From the NCBI GenBank assembly GCA_947632045.1, contig CANRNQ010000009.1, forward strand, positions 1-64,000: DNA of 64,000 bases, in the 5' to 3' direction. Source of the DNA: an uncultured Clostridia bacterium. GTDB taxonomy: Bacteria; Bacillota; Clostridia; Oscillospirales; Acutalibacteraceae. The notes beneath the pieces are model-generated. The model searched no databases and had not been told where the DNA came from. It saw only the letters and a list, made by a program, of their open reading frames with translations. This document shows, one piece after another, positions 49,442 through 60,000 of the stretch (positions are counted from its first letter, which is position 1; the number at the start of each line of letters is the position of its first letter). The position numbers and the translations under genes are program-made.

Positions 49442-49518
49442 GGCGGAATAGCTCAGCTGGCTAGAGCATTCGGTTCATACCCGAAGTGTCGTAGGTTCAA
49501 GTCCTATTTCCGCTACCA
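49442..49518 (+). tRNA. tRNA-Met (CAU), elongator type
   Basis: 77 nt with an encoded CCA. The acceptor GGCGGAA pairs with TTCCGCT, the D-arm has AGCTCAGCTGGCTAGAGC, the anticodon loop TTCATAC sits between TTCGG and CCGAA, and the T-loop has GGTTCAAGTCC. It lacks the three-G anticodon stem of initiator tRNA. A tRNA-Ile(CAU) with lysidine cannot be excluded from sequence alone. Confidence 0.93.
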
Positions 49519-49520
49519 AC

Positions 49521-49595
49521 GGCCCGGTGGTCAAGCGGTTAAGACACCGCCCTTTCACGGCGGTAACACGAGTTCGATTCTCGTCCGGGTCACCA
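49521..49595 (+). tRNA. tRNA-Glu (UUC)
   Basis: 75 nt with an encoded CCA, 2 nt after tRNA-Met. The anticodon loop CTTTCAC lies between CCGCC and GGCGG, the T-arm has GAGTTCGATTCTC and the acceptor is GGCCCGG/CCGGGTC. It is co-transcribed with tRNA-Met. Confidence 0.95.
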
Positions 49596-49632
49596 AAACG
49601 GAGCAAGGCATATACCCTGCTCCGTTTTTTGT
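49596..49632 (+). terminator. Terminator of the tRNA operon
   Basis: ACGGAGCAAGG and CCCTGCTCCGT form a long stem followed by TTTTTT directly after tRNA-Glu. Confidence 0.9.
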
Positions 49633-49677
49633 CGCAAAAATTTTTATTTTTATTACCTTAAAATAAGGTTTCCAGAC

Positions 49678-49711
49678 AAGAAAAACAGCCTCGCTCAGGG
49701 GCTGTTTTTTT
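49678..49711. terminator. Bidirectional terminator at the 3' end of the GT2 gene
   Basis: AAACAGCCTCGCTCAGGGGCTGTTT has A/T runs on both sides. It ends the minus-strand glycosyltransferase operon (the gene's TGA stop is in the stem) and can back up tRNA termination on the plus strand. Confidence 0.82.
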
Positions 49712-50729
49712 CATCGTCGCAAATCGGATACGGCATTTTAGGAATCACGCTGTCGGTTTTTTCAAAGCGCTTTGTGGTGTAGTATATGATATCCTTCCAG
49801 CCGGCTCTTATGCCGTGCCTTATTTTTTTAAAGAAATCCTTGTCGTCCTTTTCAAAAAGATGCGCTCTTATTATGTTAAACGGCATACTGAACCACATTA
49901 AAAAGCCGAGCCAGCGGTGCTCAAAGCGGAATTGCTTGTAGCAGCCCTGCTTTTCAAAGAAATTTCTGAGCACGCCGAGGGCGAGAACGTAATCGCTCAT
50001 CTTCTTGATGTCGAGGTGCGAAACGATACTGCCCTTGCGCTTTGTGTAATAATAAAGACATTTGTCCACAACAACCGCCTTGTCAGCGAAATACATCAGC
50101 CGCGGAGTGGTGGCGAGATCCTCAAAATACATTATCGGGAATCGAATGTTATCGCCGTTTAAGAAGAGCTCGCGCTTGTAAAGCTTATTCCAAACGTATG
50201 AGCGACTGCGGAAATCCTTTATTGTGAGCTTGCATATCTTTCTGCCGGTGGTCATTCCGGGAAGGGGCTTTCTGACGTTTATGGTCTTGTGAGTGCCTCT
50301 TTCCTGCTTGTATATGGCGTAGTTGCAGTATGATATGTCGCAGCCGTTGCGCTCGGCGGCGTAAAACAAAACGGCAAGGTAGCTCGGGTCAAGGTAGTCG
50401 TCGCTGTCCACAAAGGCGAGATAGCGCCCCCTTGCGATGCCTATGCCTGTGTTGCGCGCGTCGGAAAGGCCGCCGTTTTTCTTGTGTATAACCTTTATCC
50501 GGCTGTCTTTGCGGGCGTACTCGTCGCATATCTGCGGGCTGTTGTCGAAGGAGCCGTCGTTGACGAGTATTATCTCAAAGTCGGTGAATATCTGGTTTAT
50601 AATGCTGTCTATACAGCGGTTGAGATACTTGTCCACATTGTATATGGGGACGATAACGCTTATCTGCGGGCTGTCGCCCTTTGGCGCGTCGTCACCCTGA
50701 GAGTATTCAAAATTTTTATTATAATTCAT
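49695..50729 (-). CDS. Family 2 glycosyltransferase
   Basis: The protein has 344 residues. The GT-A fold is at residues about 22-250: ISVIVPIYNVDKYLNRCIDS, the LVNDGSFDNSPQICDEYA loop, GGLSDARNTGIGIARGRYLA and the metal-binding FVDSDD. The C-terminal part is basic with no membrane helix. Such enzymes transfer a sugar to lipid-linked or wall polysaccharide; donor and acceptor are unknown. The start follows GGTGATC at a few nt, an anti-SD match 3' of the usual core. It is the last gene of an operon with a flippase-like protein and a glycolipid synthase. Confidence 0.9.
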   Translation of the reverse strand: MNYNKNFEYSQGDDAPKGDSPQISVIVPIYNVDKYLNRCIDSIINQIFTDFEIILVNDGSFDNSPQICDEYARKDSRIKVIHKKNGGLSDARNTGIGIARGRYLAFVDSDDYLDPSYLAVLFYAAERNGCDISYCNYAIYKQERGTHKTINVRKPLPGMTTGRKICKLTIKDFRSRSYVWNKLYKRELFLNGDNIRFPIMYFEDLATTPRLMYFADKAVVVDKCLYYYTKRKGSIVSHLDIKKMSDYVLALGVLRNFFEKQGCYKQFRFEHRWLGFLMWFSMPFNIIRAHLFEKDDKDFFKKIRHGIRAGWKDIIYYTTKRFEKTDSVIPKMPYPICDDEKNSP

Positions 50730-50756
50730 AAGATCACCGTAGTTTCCGCGCCGAGC

Positions 50757-51905
50757 TTAGCTCTCGGCGGCTGTCGGTTCGTTATCGCCGTCCGCGCCGC
50801 CGGTCGGCTCGGCTTTTGCGCCCTCGTTAAGACAGTCGTCAATAGCCTTTTTTCTGCCGCTGTTTTTTCCGCCGGTAAAGCGCGAAAACGGGGCGGTGCA
50901 GACGATGACGGCGTAATATGTGATAAAGCGCCATATCAGTATAGCCGACTTGAGCGTTCCGCCCGAGAAGTAGGCCGCCATAAACATATTATAGGCAAGC
51001 TCCGCAATGCCGGACGCGCCGGGGAGCGGGATAAGGCTTGAGGTCAGGTTGACGTAAGCCTGCGCGCATATCATATCGACGGGATTGGCGCCGGAGAAGC
51101 CGAACGCTCTGTAAAGCAGGTATGGACAGATGAGTATAAAAATTATCTGGCAGAACACGAACGCGTAGTAGATAAGGAGTCTTTTTTTGTCCTTAAAGAC
51201 GTTTTTATTCGCGTCGTGAAAGCCGTTTATCTGAGTTTCGAGGGCGCTGATTTTATCGTCGGGGTTTTTTACGAATTTCAGCCTATGCAGGAGCTTGTCC
51301 AGAAGGCGGAGAAGCTTTTTTGAAAGCCCCTTGCAGAACGAGATGATGAGCAGCAGCGAGGTGATGCCCACCTGCGAAATAAAGCCGAGGATAACAAGGC
51401 TCCATTTATACGGGGTGTCCATGGTGTGAACGAAGTAATCGAAGCGCAGGAAGATAGCGAATATACTTATAAATGTATAGGTTATCTGATAGACGATAAA
51501 TTTCTGCGTCATGCAGGAGGTTGAAAATCCGGCGCTGATGCCCATTTTCGAGAGGAGATACACCTGCATCGGCTGGCCGCCGGTAGCGGAGGGCGTTATT
51601 GCGCTGAAAAACTGCCCGACGCAGCTTGTTTTCACCGAGTCCCAAAGGGTAAAGGACTTTATCTCCTTGTGGATAAAGAAGAAGGTGACGAAGACGTCCA
51701 TTACGATATTCATCATAAAGGCGATGAACGCGACGAAGACCCAGCCCCAAATGATGGTGTCGGGGGATTTTGAAATGAGGTCGCGCAGTCCGTCGGGAGA
51801 GAAGAAGAAGTATAATACGAGAGCGACCGACATAATAATTACAAATATATTTAAAATAAGGCTGAAGCCTATTCTGCGCTTTGCTTTTGGTTCTGTATCC
51901 TTCAA
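50757..51905 (-). CDS. UPF0104/LPG-synthase-like integral membrane protein
   Basis: The protein has about 382 residues. The start is TTG 51905 (MKDTEPKAKRR), 7 nt after GGGAGG; the ORF-track TTG at 51920 is inside that site. At least seven hydrophobic helices are visible, with the family motifs GQFFSAITPSATGGQPMQVY and SSLIPLPGASGIAE. This is the membrane domain found in lysylphosphatidylglycerol synthases (MprF flippase part) and in stand-alone UPF0104 proteins. No aminoacyltransferase domain is attached. Between a glycolipid synthase and a GT2, a role in moving or exposing a lipid is plausible but inferred. Confidence 0.85.
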   Translation of the reverse strand: MKDTEPKAKRRIGFSLILNIFVIIMSVALVLYFFFSPDGLRDLISKSPDTIIWGWVFVAFIAFMMNIVMDVFVTFFFIHKEIKSFTLWDSVKTSCVGQFFSAITPSATGGQPMQVYLLSKMGISAGFSTSCMTQKFIVYQITYTFISIFAIFLRFDYFVHTMDTPYKWSLVILGFISQVGITSLLLIISFCKGLSKKLLRLLDKLLHRLKFVKNPDDKISALETQINGFHDANKNVFKDKKRLLIYYAFVFCQIIFILICPYLLYRAFGFSGANPVDMICAQAYVNLTSSLIPLPGASGIAELAYNMFMAAYFSGGTLKSAILIWRFITYYAVIVCTAPFSRFTGGKNSGRKKAIDDCLNEGAKAEPTGGADGDNEPTAAES

Positions 51906-51979
51906 AGGTACGCCTCCCAAAGATAGTGAAGAGTAAAGTGTGAATAGTGAAATAACGGACGGTAAGCGGCGAGCCGCGT

Positions 51980-53116
51980 TTAATCTGACGGAGTCTGTCC
52001 GCAGGCGGATTTGATGAGGTTATAAATGGTCTCGACGGCTCTGCCCTTGAAAAATTCGCCGCAGGAGCGCCGCATAGAGTCGAGCTTTTCGGGGTCGTCG
52101 AGGAGGCGGTCGATAATCGGGGTACAGCGCTTGCCCTTTGGCAGCTTGAGCGCAAGGTTGTTTCTTATAAGATAGTCCTCGTTATCCGACTCCTGCCCGG
52201 GATAAGCCTTAAATATAGCCATAGGCAGATTAGAGGCGAGAGCCTCGGTCACGGTGAGGCCGCCGGGCTTGGTGATGAGCAGGTCGCTCGCGTGCATATA
52301 TCTGTAAACGTCGTTGACAAAGAAGTTGAGCATGGTGGGCTTGCCGCCGTCGCCGGATTTTTTAATATGCTCCTCAAATTCGGAGAAGAGCTTTTTATTG
52401 TTGCCCGTAATGATTATAATCTGGAGCTTGTGGCGCGAGTTGAGGATACCCTCGTAAATATCGAAAACGTCCGAAACGCCGAAGCTGCCCGCCATCATGA
52501 GTATAGTGGGCAAATCGGGGTCGAGGCCCATTTCACGGCGCAGAGAGGCTTTGTCCGACTGCTGATAGAAAACGGGATCGACCGGGATTCCGAGGGGGCG
52601 TATTTTAGCTGAGGGAATACCGAGGTTTTCAAGCTGGTACTTCATCTCGCTGCTTGAAACGACGAAGTAATCTACGAGGGGCTGTATATAGGTTTTATGC
52701 GGGGCGAAGTCGGTAACTATTGAAATAAGAGGGGTGTTGATACCGGTTTTCGCCTTAACGGCTGAGACCATCTCTGCGGCGAAGGGGTGGGTCGTGATGA
52801 TCACGTCGGGGTTGAAGTCGGTTATAACGGGCGCGAGCTTCTTGCTTTTGATCGAGGTCACGCGCTCCACCAGAGAGTTAAGCGAGGTGTCCTTGTCAGA
52901 GATACGGTACATTTTGCCGTAGACTCTCGGGGCGTGGCGCGCAAGAAAGACGTACCCGCCGCTTATCAGCTTGTCGAAGCTCTTGCCGACGGCTTTAAGC
53001 GCGTCAACGGTTTTGACCTCGGCGCAGCCGTCCTTATTTCTGATAAAATTCTCGAGCGCGGCGGAGGCTTTTTTATGGCCGCCGCCGGTAGAGGCAGTAA
53101 AAATCAATACTCGCAT
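51980..53116 (-). CDS. UgtP-like diacylglycerol glucosyltransferase (MGDG synthase/GT28 family)
   Basis: The protein has about 378 residues. ATG 53116 is 8 nt after AAAGGA; the ORF-track GTG (53122) is 2 nt away. The N-terminal MGDG-synthase domain has LIFTASTGGGHKKASAALE and PDVIITTHPFAAEMV. The GT28 C-terminal half has ILMMAGSFGVSD and the nucleotide-sugar site LLITKPGGLTVTEALASNLP. Bacillus UgtP makes glucosyl-diacylglycerol, the anchor of lipoteichoic acid, and also senses UDP-glucose to time division. It is the first gene of the three-gene envelope operon. Confidence 0.9.
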   Translation of the reverse strand: MRVLIFTASTGGGHKKASAALENFIRNKDGCAEVKTVDALKAVGKSFDKLISGGYVFLARHAPRVYGKMYRISDKDTSLNSLVERVTSIKSKKLAPVITDFNPDVIITTHPFAAEMVSAVKAKTGINTPLISIVTDFAPHKTYIQPLVDYFVVSSSEMKYQLENLGIPSAKIRPLGIPVDPVFYQQSDKASLRREMGLDPDLPTILMMAGSFGVSDVFDIYEGILNSRHKLQIIIITGNNKKLFSEFEEHIKKSGDGGKPTMLNFFVNDVYRYMHASDLLITKPGGLTVTEALASNLPMAIFKAYPGQESDNEDYLIRNNLALKLPKGKRCTPIIDRLLDDPEKLDSMRRSCGEFFKGRAVETIYNLIKSACGQTPSD

Positions 53117-53169
53117 AAACACATTCCTTTCAAAGTCGAAAGCGCTTGTGAAATATATACTTAATATTA

Positions 53170-53197
53170 ATTATAACAAAACAGCAGAAAAATTCAA
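53170..53197 (-). promoter_or_regulatory. Promoter of the glycolipid operon
   Basis: On the minus strand TTGAAT (53192-53197), a 16-nt spacer and TATAAT (53170-53175), 54 nt before the first gene. Confidence 0.78.
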
Positions 53198-53216
53198 CAT
53201 ATAAAGCGCATAAAAT

Positions 53217-53240
53217 AAAAAAACGCCCGCGAGGGCGGGC
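53217..53240 (-). terminator. Orphan minus-strand terminator upstream of the glycolipid operon
   Basis: On the minus strand GCCCGC-CCTC-GCGGGC is followed by GTTTTTTT. No minus-strand gene is evident between 53240 and 54049, so it either ends an unrecognised antisense transcript or shields the operon promoter. Confidence 0.65.
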
Positions 53241-53259
53241 AGATTGCGCAAAACGGCGG

Positions 53260-53287
53260 TTGACATATTAAAGCGTTGTGATATAAT
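53260..53287 (+). promoter_or_regulatory. Promoter of the candidate small RNA
   Basis: A perfect TTGACA (53260-53265), a 16-nt spacer and a perfect TATAAT (53282-53287). Confidence 0.8.
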
Positions 53288-53293
53288 AAAGGT

Positions 53294-53383
53294 GTAGGAG
53301 GAACGGCCGAGCCGTTCCGCTCACACTGGGTTAATATTTTGCTTAACCGCCTTGTGTCTGCATCACAGGGCGGTAATTTTTTG
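53294..53383 (+). ncRNA. Candidate structured small RNA of about 90 nt
   Basis: A strong promoter is followed by three successive hairpins and no reading frame. The first is GGAACGGC-CGA-GCCGTTCC, extended by GTGT/ACAC. The second is GGTTAA/TTAACC. The third, CCGCCTTGTG paired with CACAGGGCGG, is followed by TAATTTTTT as an intrinsic terminator. I cannot match it to 6S, SRP, tmRNA or a known riboswitch. Alternatively it is a terminated leader for a downstream gene. Confidence 0.62.
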
Positions 53384-53492
53384 TGTTTTTCCGCAGCTTT
53401 ACCGACTTGCGCCACGAAGCTGATTTTGCGGCAAAAAATAAAAATTTGCCTCTCTCCCCGGGTCAAAGCCTTGAACTGTAATAAAAAATATT

Positions 53493-53519
53493 AATATATA
53501 TATATATATATATATATAA
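53493..53519. repeat. (TA)n microsatellite
   Basis: About 13 uninterrupted TA units, the longest simple repeat in the window. It is prone to length change by slippage and lies about 200 bp before the right adhesin promoter. Confidence 0.9.
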
Positions 53520-53613
53520 TTGAAATGGCATAATTGAATTGGAAGGAACCAAAACACAATATATAGAACGAAAAACTAAAAATAGCACAAATAGATAATA
53601 AGGAGGGAACGAT

Positions 53614-53703
53614 TTGTACAAATTGCACAAGTCGAGGGCGATAAATTTTACGCTTAAAATTGTAAACAATGGCAAAATCGAGCCAAAATCGCTTGACTTG
53701 TAA
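53614..53703 (+). CDS. Possible 29-residue peptide
   Basis: A TTG start follows AGGAGGG at 6-7 nt. The peptide is basic (MYKLHKSRAINFTLKIVNNG, then KIEPKSLDL). Its 3' end overlaps the -35 of the adhesin promoter. There is no recognisable family and no clear promoter of its own. The good ribosome site is the only support; it may be spurious. Confidence 0.3.
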   Translation: MYKLHKSRAINFTLKIVNNGKIEPKSLDL

Positions 53704-53827
53704 TCTCTATGGTGCTACAATTTTATTACAAAACCTCTACTGATTGGAAAAGTGCGCAAAAAAACAGAAAATGCGCTTGATTTTTTCAATATTTACCACA
53801 ATAAATACCCTGCTAACAAGTATATTT
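53693..53827 (+). promoter_or_regulatory. Promoter and conserved leader of the right giant adhesin
   Basis: TTGACT (53693-53698), a 17-nt spacer and TACAAT (53716-53721). It is followed by GGAAAAGTGCGCAAAAAA (about 53746) and ACCACAATAAATACCCTG (about 53795). These blocks recur in the same order and spacing downstream of the left adhesin promoter. The untranslated leader is about 320 nt. The stretch 53828-54033 shows only small hairpins, such as GTCGCC/GGCGC and two ATGCTTAG repeats. Confidence 0.62.
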
Positions 53828-54049
53828 TACTGTAACAGACAAGAAAAGCAGTGGAAGGCCGATAAAAAATTCTCGGCGGACGCTGATTTTGGCACTAATC
53901 TTATTAATCTGTTAAATTAAATCGCAATAACCGCGAAAATCGCTTAAAAAAATATATGGATTGAGAACGTCGCCCACACGGCGCACGGCTCAAAAATGCT
54001 TAGGTTACACTCGTTTTATGCTTAGCTTTACTTAGGGAGGATGCGCAAA

Positions 54050-57000
54050 ATGACAACGAAAAGAAGCAATCTGCGGGACAAATTTGACAGAGCACAGGCG
54101 CTCTTGCTTGCGCTTCTTATGGTGGCGTCCGTAATAACGCCGCTGTACGTCGGCACGACAAGTGCGGACGCGGCGCCGGACCTCAATGTGGGTGCAAACG
54201 GTCACTTCTGGTACACCCTGCCGCGAACCACCGCCGGTATGTCCGATTACTTTATCAATACGGAAAATCTCGACGAGGACGTGCGCGAAACCTTTAATAA
54301 TCTTGTAAATAGTAAGGATCCCACCTCCAACCAGAAGGTCGGCGTGCGCTTTATTGACAGCACAACCGGCGCGGTTCAGTGGACTGCCGACTTGCGCAGC
54401 TTGAATGATACTGAAATAAACAACTTCGGCTCTCACGGCGAACCGGTCGGCAAAGCCAACATCCTCAAATATACATACGGTATGACGAGTAAGCAAAAGG
54501 GAAAAGGCGTCACTACAGATGATAATGATCTTTCCGCGGACAAAATGGTAATTCGTGACCTCACGCTCACTCCCCCCGCTAAAGACCAGCCCTCTCCAAA
54601 GGAAGACGTAACAAGAATTATCTTCAAATCCACAAATACATCATCTCTTGAATACCCGACCAGCGTGCGCTTTGTTACGCCGTATATAAAATTCGTCGAT
54701 ACAGACGGTAACGCTGTAAGCGTAACTGCATACAACAGCACGGGAGGTTCGTCATCAGTATCGGAGACAAAGCTTCTCCCCTACGGCGACGAAACAGAAA
54801 GTGATTGCACACCGGGTCCGAATCACAAGGACTGGAATCACGACTACTGGTATATAGATGTTGATACAACGAGTATCGCAAACGCAAACTCCGTTATCTT
54901 CACAAGCTCTGAATATATGGAGGAAGAAGACGTTAACAAGGGTAAAGATAGAACTGATACCCGTGAGCAAATGATAAGCGCGGGTCTTATCAAAGTCGGC
55001 AACGTTTCCACATCATCTCTGCCTTTGACGATTTATTCCGACCATGCGTTCTATGACGGCGCTATCCCGCGCGACCCGCATATTTACACCTTCAGCGCCT
55101 CGGCTTTTCTCACCGCCCCTCAGTTAAAAACCTTTAACAGCAAGGGCTTTCAAAACTATCTCGTTTTCAATGATGACGAGACAATAACAGCGTCAAAATA
55201 TCATTTTCCTGAACGCTGCAAAGACGCGATAACAAGAAAGGTTTGGGTTTATAACGAGCTTTGGAAGGACGCGAACAAGGACGGCACTGGCACAGCAAAA
55301 ATTTACGCCACGGGCGACCAGAACGATATGCTCCAATGCGTGACCCCGTTTGAACAGGATAAGACTATGCCGGACGGCTGGTTTTCCGGCGAGCTCGTTG
55401 TCGGCGCCGAATATGTTTTCCATATAAATGAAAACGACGAGACCCTCGGCGCGTCCGAAACCGTTTCTATTCCCCTTGCAAAGGACAAAGACGGAAATCC
55501 GGCAACAACAGTTGAAGAAGCATCGGGCTACAACTATACCCCGTTGTATGATACCGGCAAGGCGCAGAGCGGCACGACCAGCAACGAAAACACTGCCAAC
55601 ACTGCCTATTATATGTCAAACAACTATCAGGACCAGTGGGTGGCAAAGGATAAGGCTAATAAAAAGGATTACGACTATAAAACAACAAGTCATTATAATC
55701 CTACAAGCCAAAATCTGTATTGGGTAGACGCAACATATTATGATTATCTTTCAGAAAATGAAATAGCTAAAACAGAGGGCGCTACTTGGAGAAATACTAA
55801 ATATCATGAGGAAAAATCCTCAACTGATAATGGTTTTGGTAATTATAATAGCTATGCTGCCACAATGTTCACAACATTAAATAATGCGATATACAACACA
55901 GCAAAAACAACGGCGAATAAAAACTGGCGTTATCCGCTCTATTTTGGTAATTTCTACGGCGATTCCGGTCTAACCGGTGACAAGGCTACAGATTCAAGTC
56001 AGCCTGTTAGCAAATTGATGGATTATTATATACCGAGAACAAATACTACCGCAAAGAGGTTCTGGGCGGCTAATAACTCGAACGGTTTGACTGATAAAAA
56101 CGGTTGGGGTGGCAATCATAGTCAATCTGTTATGGGATTGCTTTATCCGGAGCTAACAAAAAACTTTTACGGTTCACAAACAGGCGCTTTTGACTATAAT
56201 GTTTATGTCGGAAACGACGGAGCAACACACGCGCCTTATTTTGATTATGAGTGGTTGAAAGGTAGCGGAATTTTGAAGGCGCCGTCTACTACCACTACTA
56301 CCGGACCAGAATATATCGAGCATGTTGAAAATATAGAAACAGGAAATGTAGGTACATATAGCAAGCAAGCTAAAATCTATACAATAAAAATTTCGCCTTA
56401 CTTTGATAAGATACTCATATCTAAGGCTGGCGACGATGGAAAACGTACTGAACTAAATGTGAAAGATGTATTGAACAAATATATCGGACATTACAGTAAT
56501 GGCACTTTTTATGTCTCTGAAGATAAGAATTTCCATTCGGTTTTAGGCGAAGATGATTATTATTATATTAAATTTGCAGATGAAGACCAACTTGGAGAAG
56601 GAAGTTGGAATGCTTATGTATGGAACAGTTCATCAGAGGACACTCCTAAAGGGTTTCCGGGAATGTCCTTAAAGTCTGGAGCAACAGAAACTTTCCAAAT
56701 AAAAACAACAACCACTAAAACTTATGACGACAGCCGAAAAGCATATGTTGTTCAATCAGAATTTCCATTCCGCACAGAAAAGGATAGTAGCGGTATTACC
56801 CACTATAAATTTAACTCCGCAAAAAACGGAAACGCTTATTCTGGCGATATTGTCAATTTCAATTACTCAGGGAATGAGCCGACAAGAGTAAATTATTACT
56901 ATAATAACGATACGCAAAAAGTAAGGAATATGGATTTAACCAACTATAAGCAGTATGGTAGTGAAACCGGCTTTTTCCCATTTAATAACGGTGAAGGTAA

Positions 57001-60000
57001 AACAGATGGCGAGATAGCCCATGATTTTGGCTTCGCCACCAAAATGGAAATGGAGTTCAAGCTTCCTGCAAACGGCAAATTTTCAGAGAGTAACCACGCA
57101 GAATTTAATTTTACCGGAGACGACGACCTCTGGGTATATATCGACGGTCAGCTTGCCCTTGACCTTGGCGGCGCGCACAAACAAACATCAGGTCGTATAG
57201 ATTTTGGTTATGCTACAAATAAAATCCAAGGCATAACAGATCATGCCGGTGCAGTATTAAACGATGTTACTGATTATGAAAATTCATACAGACTGTATGA
57301 ATTTATAATCGACCCACAAAAATTTTCCATGCCGGACGGAAAAACCTTTGATGCGAGCACCAAGTTTACATTCAGCAACAACGGTTCAAGCGTTGGCGGG
57401 GATGGCTCAATAGAATATTCTTCAGAGTACACATTTAATGATGCGAGCGGCAAAGTTTTTCATGTAAAAGACAGTGATATAAGCTCCAATAAATTTACTA
57501 CGGGCAGTGTAAGAGATACTATCACATCAACAGATTATTCATCAAAACTCAGTGGCGGAAAATATTATATTTACGCCTATGGCAAAGAAACAAGCGGTTG
57601 GACGGATTGCGTAATGAACATAGAAGGTGTCAGCGAAAGCGTATCTCCGAATGTTTCTATTATAAAACCAACGAGTGACAATAGCGGGTACGATCCTACT
57701 ACTGATGAAGAAAATATTAATCCGGGCAATAGCGGAAATGAGGATCGACGAACTTTAACTCCTCTCAACATCAACAACACCGACACATCTCAGGTTCACA
57801 CCATGACCATCTACTATATGGAGCGCGGCATGGGTGAATCGAATATGTCTATAGACTTTACCACCCTCCCCGCGAACACAGAGGTTCAGGTGAACAAGAC
57901 TGTTGATGAGGGAAATATTAACGAGGGCTTTGACGTAACAAGCGAACCCTCCGATACCATAACCCGCCGCGACAGCCTCGCTTTCCGTATGACGGATAAC
58001 CCAAATGCTAACGACATAACGACGGATACAGCTCTTCAGGGCACAAAATACAGCCTTTATGATAACGCGGATAAAACAACAACAACCAAAACAATAGGCA
58101 ATGGCATGGAGAGCGGCAATGAGAATGTGCTTGCGCTCAAGCACGACCAAACCGCGACCTTCTCAAACTCCTTTAATGTCGGCGACTATGTAACCACCGG
58201 AGAAAAGGGCGACGGCGAGGATTCGCTCAGCGGCGCGGCAAACAACTCCAACTACTACAATTACACGACCTACTTCCGCCTTTATGACGCGGCAGGCAAC
58301 CTGAAAACGATAGGAAACGGCATTAGCCAAGCCGGTGGCGTTAGCGGCACTAACGGAGCGAAGTTAGTCAGTGATATTACACCTAAAACAAAGCTCGAAG
58401 AAGAAATTCAAAACGGCGGATATTATAAATTCACACAGAATGACTCGAGCGCGCACCGCTCCGCCTCGTTCCAAATTCAAGACGATAACAACGACCCGGC
58501 GGCGTTCGTAACGCGGCAAATCGACTATCTCAACCGCATCGACACGACCGACCTCGTGATTTCCACCGAAATTGTTGACCCTAAAGACGGCTACAAAAAG
58601 GTCAACAAAAACCGCTCGCGCTTCACATATACCCTCGAGGTTTATGACGGCTTCGGCAACAATAACCCGGATGATAAAGATAGCGGGTGGTCGAGATACC
58701 CGTTTGAGGCGGAAATCTTCCTCTATGACACAGAGGGCAAACACGTCCTCAAGGAGGGCGTCACCGAGGACAAGGCGGAAAATTATGAGTCATACGACAC
58801 CAAGCTGCAAAACGGCAATGAATACGGCGTGTTCTCGCTCTCGAAGTACGATAAAATCGTTATCCACGGCTTGCCGACTAATCTGCCTTACAGAATAGTT
58901 GAAAACCGTGAACAGCAGTTCGCGGGCCACGGATATATCGTCAACAACGATATTGACGGATTGATAAAGGCAAACGACGGTACAGCGCCTGCAAAAGAGG
59001 ATTTAGATAAATATCTCGTAGAATTTAGCAACAACAATGATGACAACGCAAAAAGCTACGCAACCTCCACCGCTACCGATTCAAAAAAATTCGATTACAA
59101 CAAGGCTCAAAACTCCGACACCGGTACCCTCCTCTGCAAAAGCGCGAACGGCGAATTTGTACTCAATAAGAGCCAAGGTATCGGCAACACCGACGACGCG
59201 GAGGTTGAATCCCCCGAACAGGCTCTCACGCCGATATCAGGCACAGTCGGCACACCGGAAGCGCTCACTACTGCGAAAAAAGCAAATTCCATACAAATCA
59301 TCAATGTTTACTCCCCTGTTCCGGGCGCACTGCAAGCCAAAAAGACGGTAAACAACGCGGATTTGCCTTCGGACATCAGTAATGAAAACAAATTCACATT
59401 CAAGGCGGAGCTTGAGGCTGTTTGGGATTATGAGAACGACGCTACCCATGGCAAAGTTGTAACCCGCCCGAGCGATAATGCCACAGACTTTGAGAGGACG
59501 TATTCATACGCAAAGTTTAACAACGCGGGAACCGACCAGACAGGTCTGGTAAACTTCACCGGCGCGACATTTGGCCCCGAGAACGCACAATGCTCTTACC
59601 TATACAAGATTACCGAGGTTATCCCCGATGGTAATAACGACTATATATGGGACGAGAGCGTATATTATGCCGTAATATACATAAATGCAGGCGGCACAAT
59701 GGAGAAGCCCGTATATTATAAATCTAATCCTGATGTTACGAGCTTTGACGATGCTACATGGCGTGCAGACAGCGCGGCGACTTGGAGCTGCTGCGGCGAC
59801 CCGCTTGAGAGCTACCCCACCTTCAACAACGACGAGCCGACACAGAGCGCAGACGTGACCTTTAAGAAGGTTCAAAAGCGCGGCGAGGACACAACCCCGC
59901 TTAAGGATGCGGAGTTCACGCTCTACACTGACGAGTCTTGCACCATCAAGGGCGTGAAAGGCACTGAGGGAGAGAATCAGAAAGTTGTCAGCTCAAAGGC

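Noticed and set aside
53194-53675. Minus-strand ORFs of 90 and 70 aa (53194..53466, 53463..53675)
   Set aside because: They run across a terminator, the small RNA and the TA repeat (a YIYIYIYI translation), with no ribosome site.
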